Shown: positions 39,101-46,692, counted from the stretch's first letter. The stretch: 64,000 nucleotides of DNA from Marinomonas gallaica (GCF_001639745.1 NZ_LTAX01000005.1:124001-188000); one strand, 5' to 3'. Notes: generated from the sequence alone by a model not told the origin. A program made the numbers and translations.

Positions 39101-41945
39101 TAAGCCGTGGACTCGCATTACTCTGAGCCGCCGTCGCCCATTCCAAACAGCGTCTGTGCGTCACCGTCAAGCGTACCAAGGTGCGAGTAATCGCATCCAT
39201 TGAGCGCCAACTTTGATCAGGCAAAAAGGCGATTGACAAAAAAGTCTGACTTAAGGCAAGGCGTAAATCCCCTAACCAGAGGCGAAAATAGTTGCTTGTG
39301 TCCACGCCAGAACGGCGAGGAATTATCGAAAAAACACAGGGCAACAAAGGCGGAATAGCCATGATAGCCAATAATACAGCGGTAAAAAATAACGCCGACG
39401 ACGGAAACCACAACCAACTTAACGCCAAGGCTAACAAGGTTGTTGGCGCCACCAGCGACCGTCTTAAATTATCGAGCATCTTCCAACGCCCCAAACTGGA
39501 AACACCGTTTTCTGTTGGCTTACTTATAATCCACGGCAACAGCTGCCAATCGCCCCGTATCCAACGATGCTGACGTTTCGAAGCAGCATCGTATCGAGCG
39601 GGAAATTCTTCCACCACTTCAACGTCCGATACCAAGCCTGCGCGTGCAAAAACCCCTTCAAATAAATCATGACTCAACATAGTGTTGTTCGGCACACGAT
39701 CAGCAAGTGCGGCTTCAAACATGTCGACGTCATAAATGCCTTTTCCTGTAAACGAGCCTTCACCGAAAAGATCCTGATAGACATCGGAGGTCGCTGCCGC
39801 ATAAGGGTCGATCCCGCCCGGTGCAGAAAATATGCGTTGGAATAAAGAGCCTTCCGCCCCGACTGATAAAGAGGGTGTAACGCGAGGTTGTAGTATTCCG
39901 TAGCCAGCAACTACTCGCTGCTTAGCTGTGTCCAAACGTGGACGGTTCAACGGATGCGCCATTTTACCAATCAAGCGTAGCGCCGCTTCTCGTGGTAAAC
40001 GCGTATCGGCATCAAGCGTAATTACATAGCGAACATCACTGGGAACCGTTAATGGATGGCCCTGAAGGGCGATAAAGGACGTGTCCGTCGCACCACGTAA
40101 TAAACGATTAAGCTCATGCAGCTTACCACGTTTCCGCTCCCACCCCATCCACACGTTTTCAGTCTGATTAAACAGACGGCGGCGATGCAACAAGAGAAAG
40201 CGTGGGCCAGACGGGGCTTTGTTATAACGTTGATTCAAACGTTCAATTTCCACTACCGCTCGCTCTAATAATGGCGTATCGCTTTCTAATTCTTTTTGAT
40301 CAGCATCCACACCGTCCGTTAACAAAGCAAAGCTCACATCGCCAGTAATGCCACTCAGATAATGTACTTCCAAGCGCTCAATCTGTTCGAGTAAATCCGC
40401 TTGCGACGTTAACAAAGTTGGCACGGCGATGAGCGTTCGTAATGATGTCGGCACGCCTGTTTTAAGTTCAAGTCCCGGCAACATTTCCGCGCCAAACCGC
40501 CAAGTCACTAAACGGTTCACAATAGCCGAAGCCACCTCGGTTGCGGGAATAAAGACCACCACCGCCCATAGCAACCAAGCTTGGGTAGGAAACGCCATGA
40601 ATCCCGCAAAGAAAATACTCATAGCAAGAAAAGCCAATGCGACAATAGCAATCGTGCCGCTGTAACCAGCAACGCCTAGGCGTACATGAAAGCGTCGAAC
40701 TCTTAGTCGCATGGGGGGAATATAGGCGATCGATTTTTCAAAAGCCAAGCGCCCTTGTTCAATCAAATAATAACCGGGGTCGCTGAAACGTCGTACTTCA
40801 ATATCGTCTCGCTGCGAAGGCCCTTTCGTTGATTCAGCATTTTTTGAATCGCGTGGCGTTAAGCTGTCTTTTGCCATTTTTACAGCACGCTGAGCAATCT
40901 CTATCTCTGAATAATCACAGCCTCGCGCCAACTCCTCCACAGCACTGCGGTACAAATTGCGTGTGGGGAAATCCATTTTGGCAAACAGGTCATAACGGTA
41001 AAACTCTTGGTCCACAAGACTGACTTTCTCAAACAATTCCGACCAATCAATATCGGAAATCAAACGCATACTGGTGATCACATTACGAATGCTAACGTTC
41101 GATGCGCCTTGGCGTTGCTGAGCATGTTGTACCACCTCTTCCACAGAAAGGCCTTGCAAATGCAAACGCTGCTCAAGCCAATCTAGCGCAGGCGTGGTTT
41201 TCGGATCTTGATCGCGAAATCGCTTGGCTAATTGCGCAGCAAACACTTCCGATAACGGTTCAGATGAGCGAGATGCAATGTCTTCTTGTAATGCTGAATG
41301 AGCACACCCGACCTTCAAAAGCCGCTGCGTTAACTGATCGGCATCGTTTCGATCTGTTCGACCCACCGTAATTTGATCTGCCAAGCGCCGTAAATTTTCA
41401 ACTAATACAATGCGCAGAGTAATTGCCACCGCCCATAATTCGCCGATGGTAAGCGGTTGTATGGTTTGATACGCATGAATGAAACCCACCAAAGCATCAG
41501 AGTCAACATGGCTATCCGTATGTGCAACAAACGCCCATGTTAAGCCAAATACCCGCGGGTAGCCGACGAAAGGACCGCTGGCGAGTTTGGGTAATTGTCG
41601 ATAATAGCTGTCGGGTAAATCATCCCGGATCTCACGAATTTGTTCTTCTACCAAATGATAGTTATCAAGCAGCCATTCGGCAGCGGGCACAACACTATCG
41701 CCACACTCTAACTCAGCCACACTTTCACGATACGATGCCAGTAAGGCCACAGCGTTTTCATCCAAACGATGTTGCAACGACAACACGGATGGCTCGAAAT
41801 CAAAAACCTGCTGCGCCTTAGCCAAACTTTTTGCATGTTCTTCGAGCCGCTCTTGGCCAAACAATGCCTCTCGAACAGGAACCGTACTGTTCCAAATTGA
41901 GTGTGAGTTTCGTCGTCTAAGTAGAGCGGAAATGGTGTTTAACAT
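33174..41945 (-). CDS. Cyclic beta-1,2-glucan synthase-like protein (GT84-GH94)
   Basis: A giant 2923-residue membrane protein of the NdvB/Cgs type, which makes periplasmic cyclic beta-1,2-glucans from UDP-glucose in rhizobia and Brucella (2830-2870 residues). Membrane helices lie near residues 410-470 and 830-1000. The glycosyltransferase domain between them has LDADTRLPREAA near residue 645 and QHRWIRGDWQLLPW near residue 791. Carbohydrate-binding and GH94 phosphorylase-like regions fill the C-terminal two thirds, with the general-acid segment GTGDWNDGMN near residue 2587 and the typical TWYTGSAGWMYRAG towards the end. ATG at 41945 has AGGTGA before it; a GTG two codons earlier is less likely. 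Expected role is osmoadaptation or surface interaction. Confidence 0.9.
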   Translation of the reverse strand: MLNTISALLRRRNSHSIWNSTVPVREALFGQERLEEHAKSLAKAQQVFDFEPSVLSLQHRLDENAVALLASYRESVAELECGDSVVPAAEWLLDNYHLVEEQIREIRDDLPDSYYRQLPKLASGPFVGYPRVFGLTWAFVAHTDSHVDSDALVGFIHAYQTIQPLTIGELWAVAITLRIVLVENLRRLADQITVGRTDRNDADQLTQRLLKVGCAHSALQEDIASRSSEPLSEVFAAQLAKRFRDQDPKTTPALDWLEQRLHLQGLSVEEVVQHAQQRQGASNVSIRNVITSMRLISDIDWSELFEKVSLVDQEFYRYDLFAKMDFPTRNLYRSAVEELARGCDYSEIEIAQRAVKMAKDSLTPRDSKNAESTKGPSQRDDIEVRRFSDPGYYLIEQGRLAFEKSIAYIPPMRLRVRRFHVRLGVAGYSGTIAIVALAFLAMSIFFAGFMAFPTQAWLLWAVVVFIPATEVASAIVNRLVTWRFGAEMLPGLELKTGVPTSLRTLIAVPTLLTSQADLLEQIERLEVHYLSGITGDVSFALLTDGVDADQKELESDTPLLERAVVEIERLNQRYNKAPSGPRFLLLHRRRLFNQTENVWMGWERKRGKLHELNRLLRGATDTSFIALQGHPLTVPSDVRYVITLDADTRLPREAALRLIGKMAHPLNRPRLDTAKQRVVAGYGILQPRVTPSLSVGAEGSLFQRIFSAPGGIDPYAAATSDVYQDLFGEGSFTGKGIYDVDMFEAALADRVPNNTMLSHDLFEGVFARAGLVSDVEVVEEFPARYDAASKRQHRWIRGDWQLLPWIISKPTENGVSSLGRWKMLDNLRRSLVAPTTLLALALSWLWFPSSALFFTAVLLAIMAIPPLLPCVFSIIPRRSGVDTSNYFRLWLGDLRLALSQTFLSIAFLPDQSWRSMDAITRTLVRLTVTHRRCLEWATAAQSNASPRLKVAGFYQNMACGTLLALTICLFVIKVNPVVWMLVLPFALLWGLAPLVAVFVSRSPEVLRPDELDSGAITLRLTARKTWRYFERFVTAEDNFLPPDNFQEDPEPVVAHRTSPTNIGLYLLSSVAARDFGWAGLVETLERLETTFTTLHKLPKYNGHFFNWYGTQSLHSLLPEYISSVDSGNLAGHLIALANSCEQWRKEFGLGISHTESMDWIHSAVRSGFMDNVTLARRSLITETRQSTHTVNPEVRVTTAESDRPLLDVLDEIEKRLNSRQTIEALTPVLIRLTDKVVKLGREQLLGGAQDSAHADFTYWVEAARKVMIEQQRDMLELRNAPDDLLARLNVLAGTSRNMALAMDFAFLIDPDRKLLSIGYSHAENSLDPSCYDLLASEARLASLFAIAKGDVATKHWFRLGRAATPMGNGSALISWSGSMFEYLMPSLIMRAPTGSLLEQTNRLIVGRQQEYGKQLGIPWGVSESSYNARDIEFTYQYSNFGVPGLGLKRGLAENRVIAPYATGLATMIDPQAAVDNYDRLTRMGACGRYGFYEALDFTPARLPVESQVAIVRSFMAHHQGMTIVAIANTLLEGVFRQRFHQEPMIQACELLLQERMPRDVCISHPRAEEVKTRASSLMKITPVVRHLSPAADGTPITHLLSNGRYVVMLTAAGAGYSRWRDIAVTRWQEDSTCDHYGSFIFLRDKNTGQLWSSSAQPLQDERHYPTGIFEEDHAEFVRHNGDLITTMDVLISGEDDGEVRRISLSNNGRTGHDIELTSYLELVLTTPATDNAHPAFAKMFVQTEYVPEYNVLIATRRKRSAEEPSVWAAHFAIVEGEVTADPQYETNRALFIGRGNSIATAAAFDRDDSSKESRALSNSVGTVLDPIFSLRYAVHVPAGSVTKVAFWTVVASSRAELMDLIDRHHDRSAYDRAKTLAWTQAQVQLRHLDISLAEANDFQRLAAPIIYADPRFRVSAESIHRGMAGQSVLWPHSISGDLPIVLLRIDDVEDIDQVKQLLRAHEYWRMKRLAVDLVIINEHACSYLQDLQVAIETAVRRSQSRPRLIDKSNDDHVHGAVYVLRADLVDVQVRDLLKSVARVVLIARRGSIGKHIHRLEPASTWPPKIRSMNESTGDNVVPFKAKNSTASEKLVALKRGLEFFNGLGGFGLDGREYTVILENGVSTPAPWINVIANASFGFHVSAEGSGYTWAENSRENQLTPWCNDPVSNPSGEAIYVRDEDSLELFGATAHPLRSMNQADNKANQSAFVAHHGRGYSRFEHQADGLGLTLLQYVPLADPIKISRLTLHNQTGRRRRFSITSYAEWALGTARGTSAPFITTDLDSAGSNALFVCNRWNVAFPGRVAFADMGGMQSAWTTDRTEFLGRNGRINAPAALLRDSSLSGSIGAGQDPCTAQQSIIELGPDESVDVVILLGQCASVGKARDLIEKYRHADLDQVLAEVTEHWDTLLGAVQVKTPDRAMDIMLNGWLLYQTVACRMWARSAFYQASGAYGFRDQLQDGMSMTFRRPDMTRAHILRAASRQFVEGDVQHWWLPHTGQGVRTHISDDRVWLAYATATYIETSGDVSILDETIAFLEGPLLAADQHDAYFHPTESEASATLFEHCARGLDQCLELTGENGLPLMGTGDWNDGMNRVGEGGKGESVWLGWLLIRTIHLFSPLAQARNEDERVQRWVAHASKAREAIEEKAWDGEWYRRASFDDGTWLGSQDNDECRIDSIVQSWAVLSEAGDPERAAKAMESVEQYLIQPESKLALLFTPPFDRTSHDPGYIKGYPPGLRENGGQYSHAAMWAILAYAKLGDGDKASDLFNLINPINHALNAEEVERYKVEPYVVAADVYSVAPHTGRGGWTWYTGSAGWMYRAGMEGILGIHREGKELTIQPCISSDWPGFEVSVKVDETEYFIVVVQSVDCADSSNVSGPLKDSLVRSGMRAVMDGMDIQIINNIVRVPLDGGMHKLNISVWI

Positions 41946-42018
41946 AGTCACCTAAGAGTCATTTGATGAGTGGTGCAATCAAGCGTTCTTTTATACTAGT
42001 GAGGCAAGTGGGTGGCTG

Positions 42019-42038
42019 TCTGTGCGCCAACGAACTGA
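42019..42038. promoter_or_regulatory. 20-bp quasi-palindrome, copy 1 (upstream of PRC-barrel gene)
   Basis: TCTGTGCGCCAACGAACTGA. Together with four other intergenic copies it fits the dyad TCWGTKCGYYRRCGMACWGA. It lies 71 bases before the PRC-barrel start and also within the divergent region of the glucan synthase gene. A perfect 12-bp palindrome, CGCCTTAAGGCG, follows directly at 42039-42050. Confidence 0.6.
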
Positions 42039-42050
42039 CGCCTTAAGGCG
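42039..42050. repeat. Perfect 12-bp palindrome
   Basis: CGCCTTAAGGCG is a perfect inverted repeat touching the quasi-palindrome at 42019-42038. It could be a second operator or part of a leader hairpin. It was not found with the other copies of the 20-bp element. Confidence 0.45.
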
Positions 42051-42108
42051 AGAAGACTAGCTTAATAAGAAGACAAATCCGTCAGTCAAAACAAGAGGAC
42101 AATCAATT

Positions 42109-42939
42109 ATGTTACGCAGCATGCGCGATTTAGAGAGATACACCATTGCCGCCACCGATGGCAATATAGGCGAAGTGACGGATTTCTTGTTTGATGATGA
42201 GGAATGGGTTGTGCGTTATTTCGTGGTTGAAACTGGCTCTTGGTTGTCGAGTCGCAAAGTATTAATCTCACCTATCGGAATAGAAAAAGCCAACTGGGGA
42301 GAAAAAGTCTTTCCCGTCGCCATCACCAAAGAACAAGTGAAAAACAGCCCAAAAATTGACACTAACCAACCCGTTTCCCGCCTACACGAGATAGATCATT
42401 TAGGCTACTACGGCTATCCCTATTATTGGGGCGGTACTGGCTTCTGGGGCGGCGGCATGTATCCGTATTCCTTATATCCGAGCTTTGATCACTATACTGG
42501 TACCAAAGAAGAATCGGACAATGTAATGATTGCCCATGAAAAAGCCGAGCGCGAATTGCATCAAAACGATGATCCAAACTTACGCAGTTGCAAAGCCATC
42601 ATCGGCTATCATATTCATGCCATCGACGGTGATATTGGTCATGTTTCTGGGCTATTAATTGAAGACAATACCATGGTGGTTCGTTATCTCATGGTCGACA
42701 CCACCAATTGGTTTGGTGGCCACAAAGTGCTTATCTCGCCAGAATGGATAGAAGACGTGGATTGGTCCGACAATTCTGTGAGCATCAACCTGACGCGTCA
42801 TCGGATAAGAGAAGCGCCCGAATATCACACCAGCAAAGAACTTAGCCAAGAGCACGAATTAGCCCTTTTCGACCACTATGGCTTAACTGGCTACTGGGCG
42901 AGAGGCGAAAAAGCCAATTTGATTAAAAAAGATGAATAG
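42109..42939 (+). CDS. Protein with two PRC-barrel domains
   Basis: A 276-residue soluble protein made of two similar PRC-barrel units. Unit one covers residues about 3-80 (RDLERYTIAATDGNIGEVTDFLFDD spans its start, with VVRYFVVETGSWL), unit two about 160-240 (GYHIHAIDGDIGHVSGLLIED, VVRYLMVDTTNWF). The linker between them is rich in Gly, Tyr and Trp (YYGYPYYWGGTGFWGGG). Such proteins are common in stress and low-oxygen gene sets, but their biochemical role is unknown. It is divergent from the glucan synthase and carries a copy of the 20-bp element 71 bases upstream. AGAGGACAATCAATT is the ribosome-binding region. Confidence 0.85.
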   Translation: MLRSMRDLERYTIAATDGNIGEVTDFLFDDEEWVVRYFVVETGSWLSSRKVLISPIGIEKANWGEKVFPVAITKEQVKNSPKIDTNQPVSRLHEIDHLGYYGYPYYWGGTGFWGGGMYPYSLYPSFDHYTGTKEESDNVMIAHEKAERELHQNDDPNLRSCKAIIGYHIHAIDGDIGHVSGLLIEDNTMVVRYLMVDTTNWFGGHKVLISPEWIEDVDWSDNSVSINLTRHRIREAPEYHTSKELSQEHELALFDHYGLTGYWARGEKANLIKKDE

Positions 42940-42965
42940 CAATAACTAAGCTCTTAATAACAACT

Positions 42966-42997
42966 AAAAATGGACGGCACCTCGCAGTCCATTTTTT
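42966..42997. terminator. Bidirectional terminator between PRC-barrel and VIT genes
   Basis: AAAAATGGAC pairs with GTCCATTTTT over 10 bp with an 11-base loop, A-rich before and T-rich after. It lies between two converging genes and overlaps the last codon region of the VIT gene. Confidence 0.82.
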
Positions 42998-43724
42998 AAA
43001 CCGCGACATCAAAAGCAATCCCAACCAGTGCCGTCGTCGCCATGGCTAACGCGCCCCAAAAGCCGACCCGTACTATGCCAGTAAGTATTTTTGCACCACT
43101 CAAATACGATGAAATCGCCCCTAAAATAGCGAGAAACACCAGAGACAACACAGCGGTAACAACGGACAAATTGGCATCATCATGATAAAAATACGCCGTC
43201 ATCAAAGGCAATGCCGCACCCAAGGTAAAACTCAACGCTGAAGAAAAAGCGGCTGTAATAGGTTGCGCTGCTGATAAGTCAGAAATCCCGATTTCATCTC
43301 GAGAATGCGCCGCCAGCGCATCGTGCGCCATCAGTTGCCGTGCCACAGTAACGGACAGTTCTGGCTCTACGCCTCGCTGCTGATAGATATCCGCCAACTC
43401 GATTACCTCTTCCTCGTAATTCTGTTCAAGGGACTTTTTTTCATCCTGCAGATCAGACTTTTCCGTATCGGCCTGAGAACTCACCGACACATATTCCCCC
43501 GCCGCCATAGAAATAGCGCCAGCGACTAACCCTGCTGTTCCAGCAACCATGATCGCCGTGTGTCCAGAATTGGCCGACGCCACACCAATAATCAAACTTG
43601 CCGTAGAAACAATACCGTCATTCGCCCCTAAAACAGCGGCTCTTAACCAACCGACTCGATGTTGGCGATGATGTTCCTGATGAGATCCTGCGGCTTGATT
43701 AGATCCAGTAATTTGAGTAGACAT
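42996..43724 (-). CDS. VIT1/CCC1-family membrane transporter
   Basis: A 242-residue membrane protein of the VIT/CCC1 family, whose members move Fe(II) or Mn(II). The family signature is visible at residues 24-55 (WLRAAVLGANDGIVSTASLIIGVASANSG covers it) and in GAISMAAGEYVSVSSQ, followed by the cytosolic helical hairpin (EEEVIELADIYQQRGVEPELS) and three C-terminal membrane helices. About five helices in total. There is no fused ferritin domain. It stands alone, converging on the PRC-barrel gene. In bacteria the metal and direction of transport are not well established, so only the family is named. Confidence 0.9.
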   Translation of the reverse strand: MSTQITGSNQAAGSHQEHHRQHRVGWLRAAVLGANDGIVSTASLIIGVASANSGHTAIMVAGTAGLVAGAISMAAGEYVSVSSQADTEKSDLQDEKKSLEQNYEEEVIELADIYQQRGVEPELSVTVARQLMAHDALAAHSRDEIGISDLSAAQPITAAFSSALSFTLGAALPLMTAYFYHDDANLSVVTAVLSLVFLAILGAISSYLSGAKILTGIVRVGFWGALAMATTALVGIAFDVAV

Positions 43725-44079
43725 AGAAGCGCTATTCCTCTGACTATGTGTCTGCTATTTGTCCCAATACTAGGCTATTCGACTTAATAAGAAATTTAAG
43801 TGAAACATCCACAACTCATCATAGATCGCGTGTTTTTCAATTCTAGCACGCACTCAAAGTTCACTCTTTGAAGACTAGATAGACTGGAAATAATGATTAA
43901 TAGAATAAACTGGTAGGATAAAACGAATAGAAAAATCCATCGGTGCGCTGACGTACAAACGACAAAAAAGAGAGGTTTGCATTCTATCCACCACACCCGT
44001 AGTGTGGTTATTAGAAACAAGCAGCGTGGTGATTAGCAGCAAGCTCGACCTTTAATTAAACTCAAGAGGAAGCGCAATA
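43725..44079. other. Intergenic region upstream of VIT gene and small ORF
   Basis: A 355-bp gap holding the fifth, weakest copy of the 20-bp quasi-palindrome (43940-43959) and AT-rich promoter-like sequence for the VIT gene and the small gene at 44080. A minus-strand frame of 74 codons here looks non-coding. No RNA gene was recognised. Confidence 0.5.
43940..43959. promoter_or_regulatory. 20-bp quasi-palindrome, copy 2 (weak)
   Basis: TCGGTGCGCTGACGTACAAA matches the other copies in the core GTGCGC-N3-CG-N-AC but differs at several positions. It is 121 bases upstream of the small gene at 44080. Confidence 0.4.
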
Positions 44080-44289
44080 ATGGAAACCAAACATACCCAT
44101 AATCAAAGTATCGCCAACTTTGCGGCGATTAAAACCGCCATCGCCAATAATGAAGCAGCATTACTCAAAGAGTTGCTAGCAAACCAAGCCATACCAGAAC
44201 TCGAAAAAAGCTACCTCATTGACCTAGCAGGGTTTAGCAACGATCCTGCGATCTTGAAAATAATCAAAGACATTCCAGTGGAGAAGTAA
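44080..44289 (+). CDS. Small hypothetical protein (69 aa)
   Basis: A 69-residue acidic, mostly helical protein with no family I can name. It is rich in Ala, Leu, Glu and Lys; residues 15-40 (FAAIKTAIANNEAALLKELL) and 45-65 look like two amphipathic helices, a little like an ankyrin-type helix pair, but it is too short to assign. AAGAGGAAGCG lies 7 bases before the ATG, a good ribosome-binding site. It converges on soxR, and the 20-bp element lies 121 bases upstream. Codon use looks like that of its neighbours, so I take it as a real gene with moderate confidence. Confidence 0.6.
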   Translation: METKHTHNQSIANFAAIKTAIANNEAALLKELLANQAIPELEKSYLIDLAGFSNDPAILKIIKDIPVEK

Positions 44290-44310
44290 GCGTTAACAAG
44301 TCAATTGGAG

Positions 44311-44760
44311 CTATTCGGTCATCAGTCGTGGGCCGGTGCCTTTTTCACCTAACTCATCGTATGGGTTGAGAAGCCGGCACCTTTCAAGGGACAGACAACC
44401 ACAGCCAATACAATCGGCCATCATGTTCTTCAATTCTGTTAATTGAGTAATCTTCCTATCCAGCTCGCTTTGCCATCGGGAACCCAACGCTTCCCAATCT
44501 TCTAGGGTTACGCGAGTTCGGTTTGGTAACCCTTCAAGTTCCAACAAAATGTCTTCCAAAGAAAACCCTGTTCGCTGAGCAACCTGAATCAGAGAAACGA
44601 TCCGAATAACATGTTTTGGGTATTGCCTATGGTTGGATGTGTTTCTTTGACTCTTGATCAAACCTTTCCTTTCATAGAAATGCAACGCCGACACCGATAC
44701 GCCGGTCCTTTCGCTCAGCACACCCACAGAAATCCACTCAGGCATTATTATTTTTCGCAT
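44311..44760 (-). CDS. soxR: Redox-sensitive transcriptional activator SoxR
   Basis: MerR-family regulator activated by oxidation of its [2Fe-2S] cluster by redox-cycling compounds; 149 residues (E. coli 154). The winged helix contains SALHFYERKGLI, nearly the E. coli sequence. The cluster motif CIGCGCLSLERC places Cys at 117, 120, 122 and 128 with exactly the E. coli spacing, and the end KGTGPRLM is also conserved. It is divergent from an MFS gene, with a clear SoxR box 11 bases upstream of its own start, so it likely regulates both. No soxS follows, as is usual outside enterobacteria, where SoxR controls pumps and reductases directly. Confidence 0.96.
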   Translation of the reverse strand: MRKIIMPEWISVGVLSERTGVSVSALHFYERKGLIKSQRNTSNHRQYPKHVIRIVSLIQVAQRTGFSLEDILLELEGLPNRTRVTLEDWEALGSRWQSELDRKITQLTELKNMMADCIGCGCLSLERCRLLNPYDELGEKGTGPRLMTE

Positions 44761-44766
44761 TTTCGC

Positions 44767-44797
44767 TTGACCTCAACTTAAGTTTAGGTAGCAGAAT
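44767..44797 (+). promoter_or_regulatory. SoxR box and SoxR-dependent promoter
   Basis: CCTCAACTTAAGTTTAGG (44771-44788) is an 18-bp near-perfect dyad of the SoxR type (E. coli: CCTCAAGTTAACTTGAGG). It lies in the 19-base spacer between TTGACC (44767-44772) and CAGAAT (44792-44797), the overlong spacer expected of SoxR/MerR-activated promoters, pointing to the MFS gene at 44893. Confidence 0.85.
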
Positions 44798-44892
44798 AGA
44801 CTCAAATTCAAATCAGCTCAAGTTCAGCACTTAATAAAGCCCCTGAGAGAGCTGTGAAAAAATACTATTTATACGTAAAAAAGAGAGTCTGA

Positions 44893-46086
44893 ATGAAAAC
44901 CAATCTATTAGAATCCAGAGCACTTTGCCTGCTGCTGATTTCCACACTAACTGTGATGTCTAACGCCACTATTGCTCCGGCGTTACCTGGTTTAGCGAAT
45001 GAGTTTTCGGGAACGCCTTCAGCCGATTTCTTGGTGAAAATGCTGTTACCCATTCCAGCGTTGTTTGTAGTGATCTTCGCGCCAATCTTAGGCTGGACAG
45101 CCGATAAGTTCGGGCGCCGAAATCAAATCATCATTGCGACGTCCGTCTTTGCCATCGCCGGTGCTGCTGGCGCGCAGCTGCAAGACTTAGAAGCCATTAT
45201 TATCAGCCGAGCCATTCTGGGTATATGTGTCGCTGGACTTATGACCGCTGTAACAGCGTTAATAACCGATTATTATTCTGGTCCGAAAAGAAGCCAATTT
45301 ATGGGACTGCAACAAGCTTTCTCTAATATTGGCGGCATTCTTTTCATCGTTACAGCGGGCTATCTAGCAGGCATCAGCGCTCGACTGCCTTTTTATATCT
45401 ACGCCATTGCTATTCTGTTGCTTCCGCTTATATTCCTGTCTATTCGTGACAGCAAGCAAACCAATCAGCCAAGCGATAACCCGCAAGACGATACCAATAC
45501 GAACTGGAAACTACCGCTCATTGGCTGTTCTATGCTCGTTTTCTGCCACTTAATCGTCTTTTATGTCCTACCAACACAAATTCCATTTTTTATGGCAGAT
45601 ATTGGTATCACGGATCCAAGTAAATCAGGCTTGGCAATCGGAATGGGAACATTAATCGCCGCGATAACTGGCGTATTCTTTGGCAAACTGGTTGCCAAAA
45701 TCCAAAGCTATGGCGTCGCACTCATCGGCTTTATTGCCATGAGTATTGGCATGCTCGTGCTATCACAAGCCACATCGTTCAGCTTGGTGATTCTCGGTTG
45801 CGGCCTGATGGGCGCTTGTATGGGATTGGTAATGCCAAATTTCATGGTAAAAGGCATGGAGCTTGTGCCAAGCCACAAACGCGGACTCGCATCTGGCGTA
45901 CTGACCAGCAGCATCTTCATTGGGCAATTTGTTTCACCTTTTGTCACCTCAGCTCTTATCGCCAAATTGGGATACAGCGATTTTTACATATTAGCTGGGG
46001 CTTTTACTTTAGTTCTAGCCATTGCAGGCGCCGCCACTCTAAAAAAACAATCTACTCTCACTACAAACGTCAACACAGGAAACTAA
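44893..46086 (+). CDS. MFS transporter, probable drug/xenobiotic efflux pump
   Basis: A 397-residue major facilitator with 12 hydrophobic segments. The loop between helices 2 and 3 reads GWTADKFGRRNQI, the classic MFS motif A, and the central cytoplasmic loop lies near residues 190-205 (DSKQTNQPSDNPQDD). The N-terminal part NATIAPALPGLANEF resembles drug:H+ antiporters of the Bcr/EmrD type. The SoxR box upstream suggests it exports redox-cycling compounds. The flavin reductase gene starts 1 base after its stop, so they form an operon. The substrate is not known. Confidence 0.88.
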   Translation: MKTNLLESRALCLLLISTLTVMSNATIAPALPGLANEFSGTPSADFLVKMLLPIPALFVVIFAPILGWTADKFGRRNQIIIATSVFAIAGAAGAQLQDLEAIIISRAILGICVAGLMTAVTALITDYYSGPKRSQFMGLQQAFSNIGGILFIVTAGYLAGISARLPFYIYAIAILLLPLIFLSIRDSKQTNQPSDNPQDDTNTNWKLPLIGCSMLVFCHLIVFYVLPTQIPFFMADIGITDPSKSGLAIGMGTLIAAITGVFFGKLVAKIQSYGVALIGFIAMSIGMLVLSQATSFSLVILGCGLMGACMGLVMPNFMVKGMELVPSHKRGLASGVLTSSIFIGQFVSPFVTSALIAKLGYSDFYILAGAFTLVLAIAGAATLKKQSTLTTNVNTGN

Positions 46087-46087
46087 A

Positions 46088-46609
46088 ATGAAAGTACTGG
46101 CCTTCGGCACAAGCAACAGCAAAAACTCTATCAACAAGAAACTGGCTTTTTATACTGCCCAGCAAATCAACAATGCAGACGTGTCACTAATCGACATTAA
46201 CGACTTCGAAATGCCAATCTACAGCGAGGACAGAGAAAAAGAATCAGGCATTCCACAGCTCGCGCATGATTTTTATAAGGCAATAGGCACGGCCGATAGC
46301 ATCGTTATGTCATTCGCTGAATACAACGGTTCTTATACGTCTGCCTATAAAAACCTATTCGACTGGACATCCCGAATAGACATGAAAGTTTTTCAGAATA
46401 AAGCTGTTCTTATGCTATCAACCTCACCTGGCCCCAGTGGAGCGCAAAGCGTTTTGGCTGCCGCACAAGCCTCAGCACCCTACTTCGCCGCAAACGTCAT
46501 CGGTGCGATCTCGTTACCAAGCTTCTATGACAATTTCGATGCGGAGAAAAACGTCGTGACGAATGAAACATTCAACCAAAGCTTACTTGCTGCCATTAGC
46601 AAGCTATAA
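46088..46609 (+). CDS. NADPH-dependent FMN reductase family protein
   Basis: A 173-residue flavodoxin-like reductase. The FMN-binding segments are FGTSNSKNSINKKL (residues 6-19), the PIYSEDRE loop and the MSFAEYNGSYTSAYKNLFDW motif typical of this family of FMN/quinone/azo reductases. It follows the MFS gene by 1 base and is probably under SoxR control. In this setting it would reduce quinones or similar compounds by two electrons, avoiding radical formation, while the pump removes them. That role is inferred. Confidence 0.88.
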   Translation: MKVLAFGTSNSKNSINKKLAFYTAQQINNADVSLIDINDFEMPIYSEDREKESGIPQLAHDFYKAIGTADSIVMSFAEYNGSYTSAYKNLFDWTSRIDMKVFQNKAVLMLSTSPGPSGAQSVLAAAQASAPYFAANVIGAISLPSFYDNFDAEKNVVTNETFNQSLLAAISKL

Positions 46610-46692
46610 CCTTGCCTGAGTTAAAAGGGATATTTTTGTCTAATAAGTGGCGAGATCTAGGACTTAGAGCTTCGTAGAGGCATCTTATTATG

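Noticed and set aside
33618..41821. Many plus-strand frames of 60-166 codons opposite the giant glucan synthase gene
   Set aside because: They are shadows of a very long gene with strong codon bias; none has a ribosome-binding site and a recognisable fold.
43796..44020. A 74-codon minus-strand frame
   Set aside because: No ribosome-binding site, unlikely composition rich in Cys, Trp and Ile, and overlap with the regulatory region of the small gene; probably chance.
46639..46689. TAATAAG/CTTATTA inverted repeat before the reductase terminator
   Set aside because: Only 7 bp with a long loop in AT-rich sequence; expected by chance.
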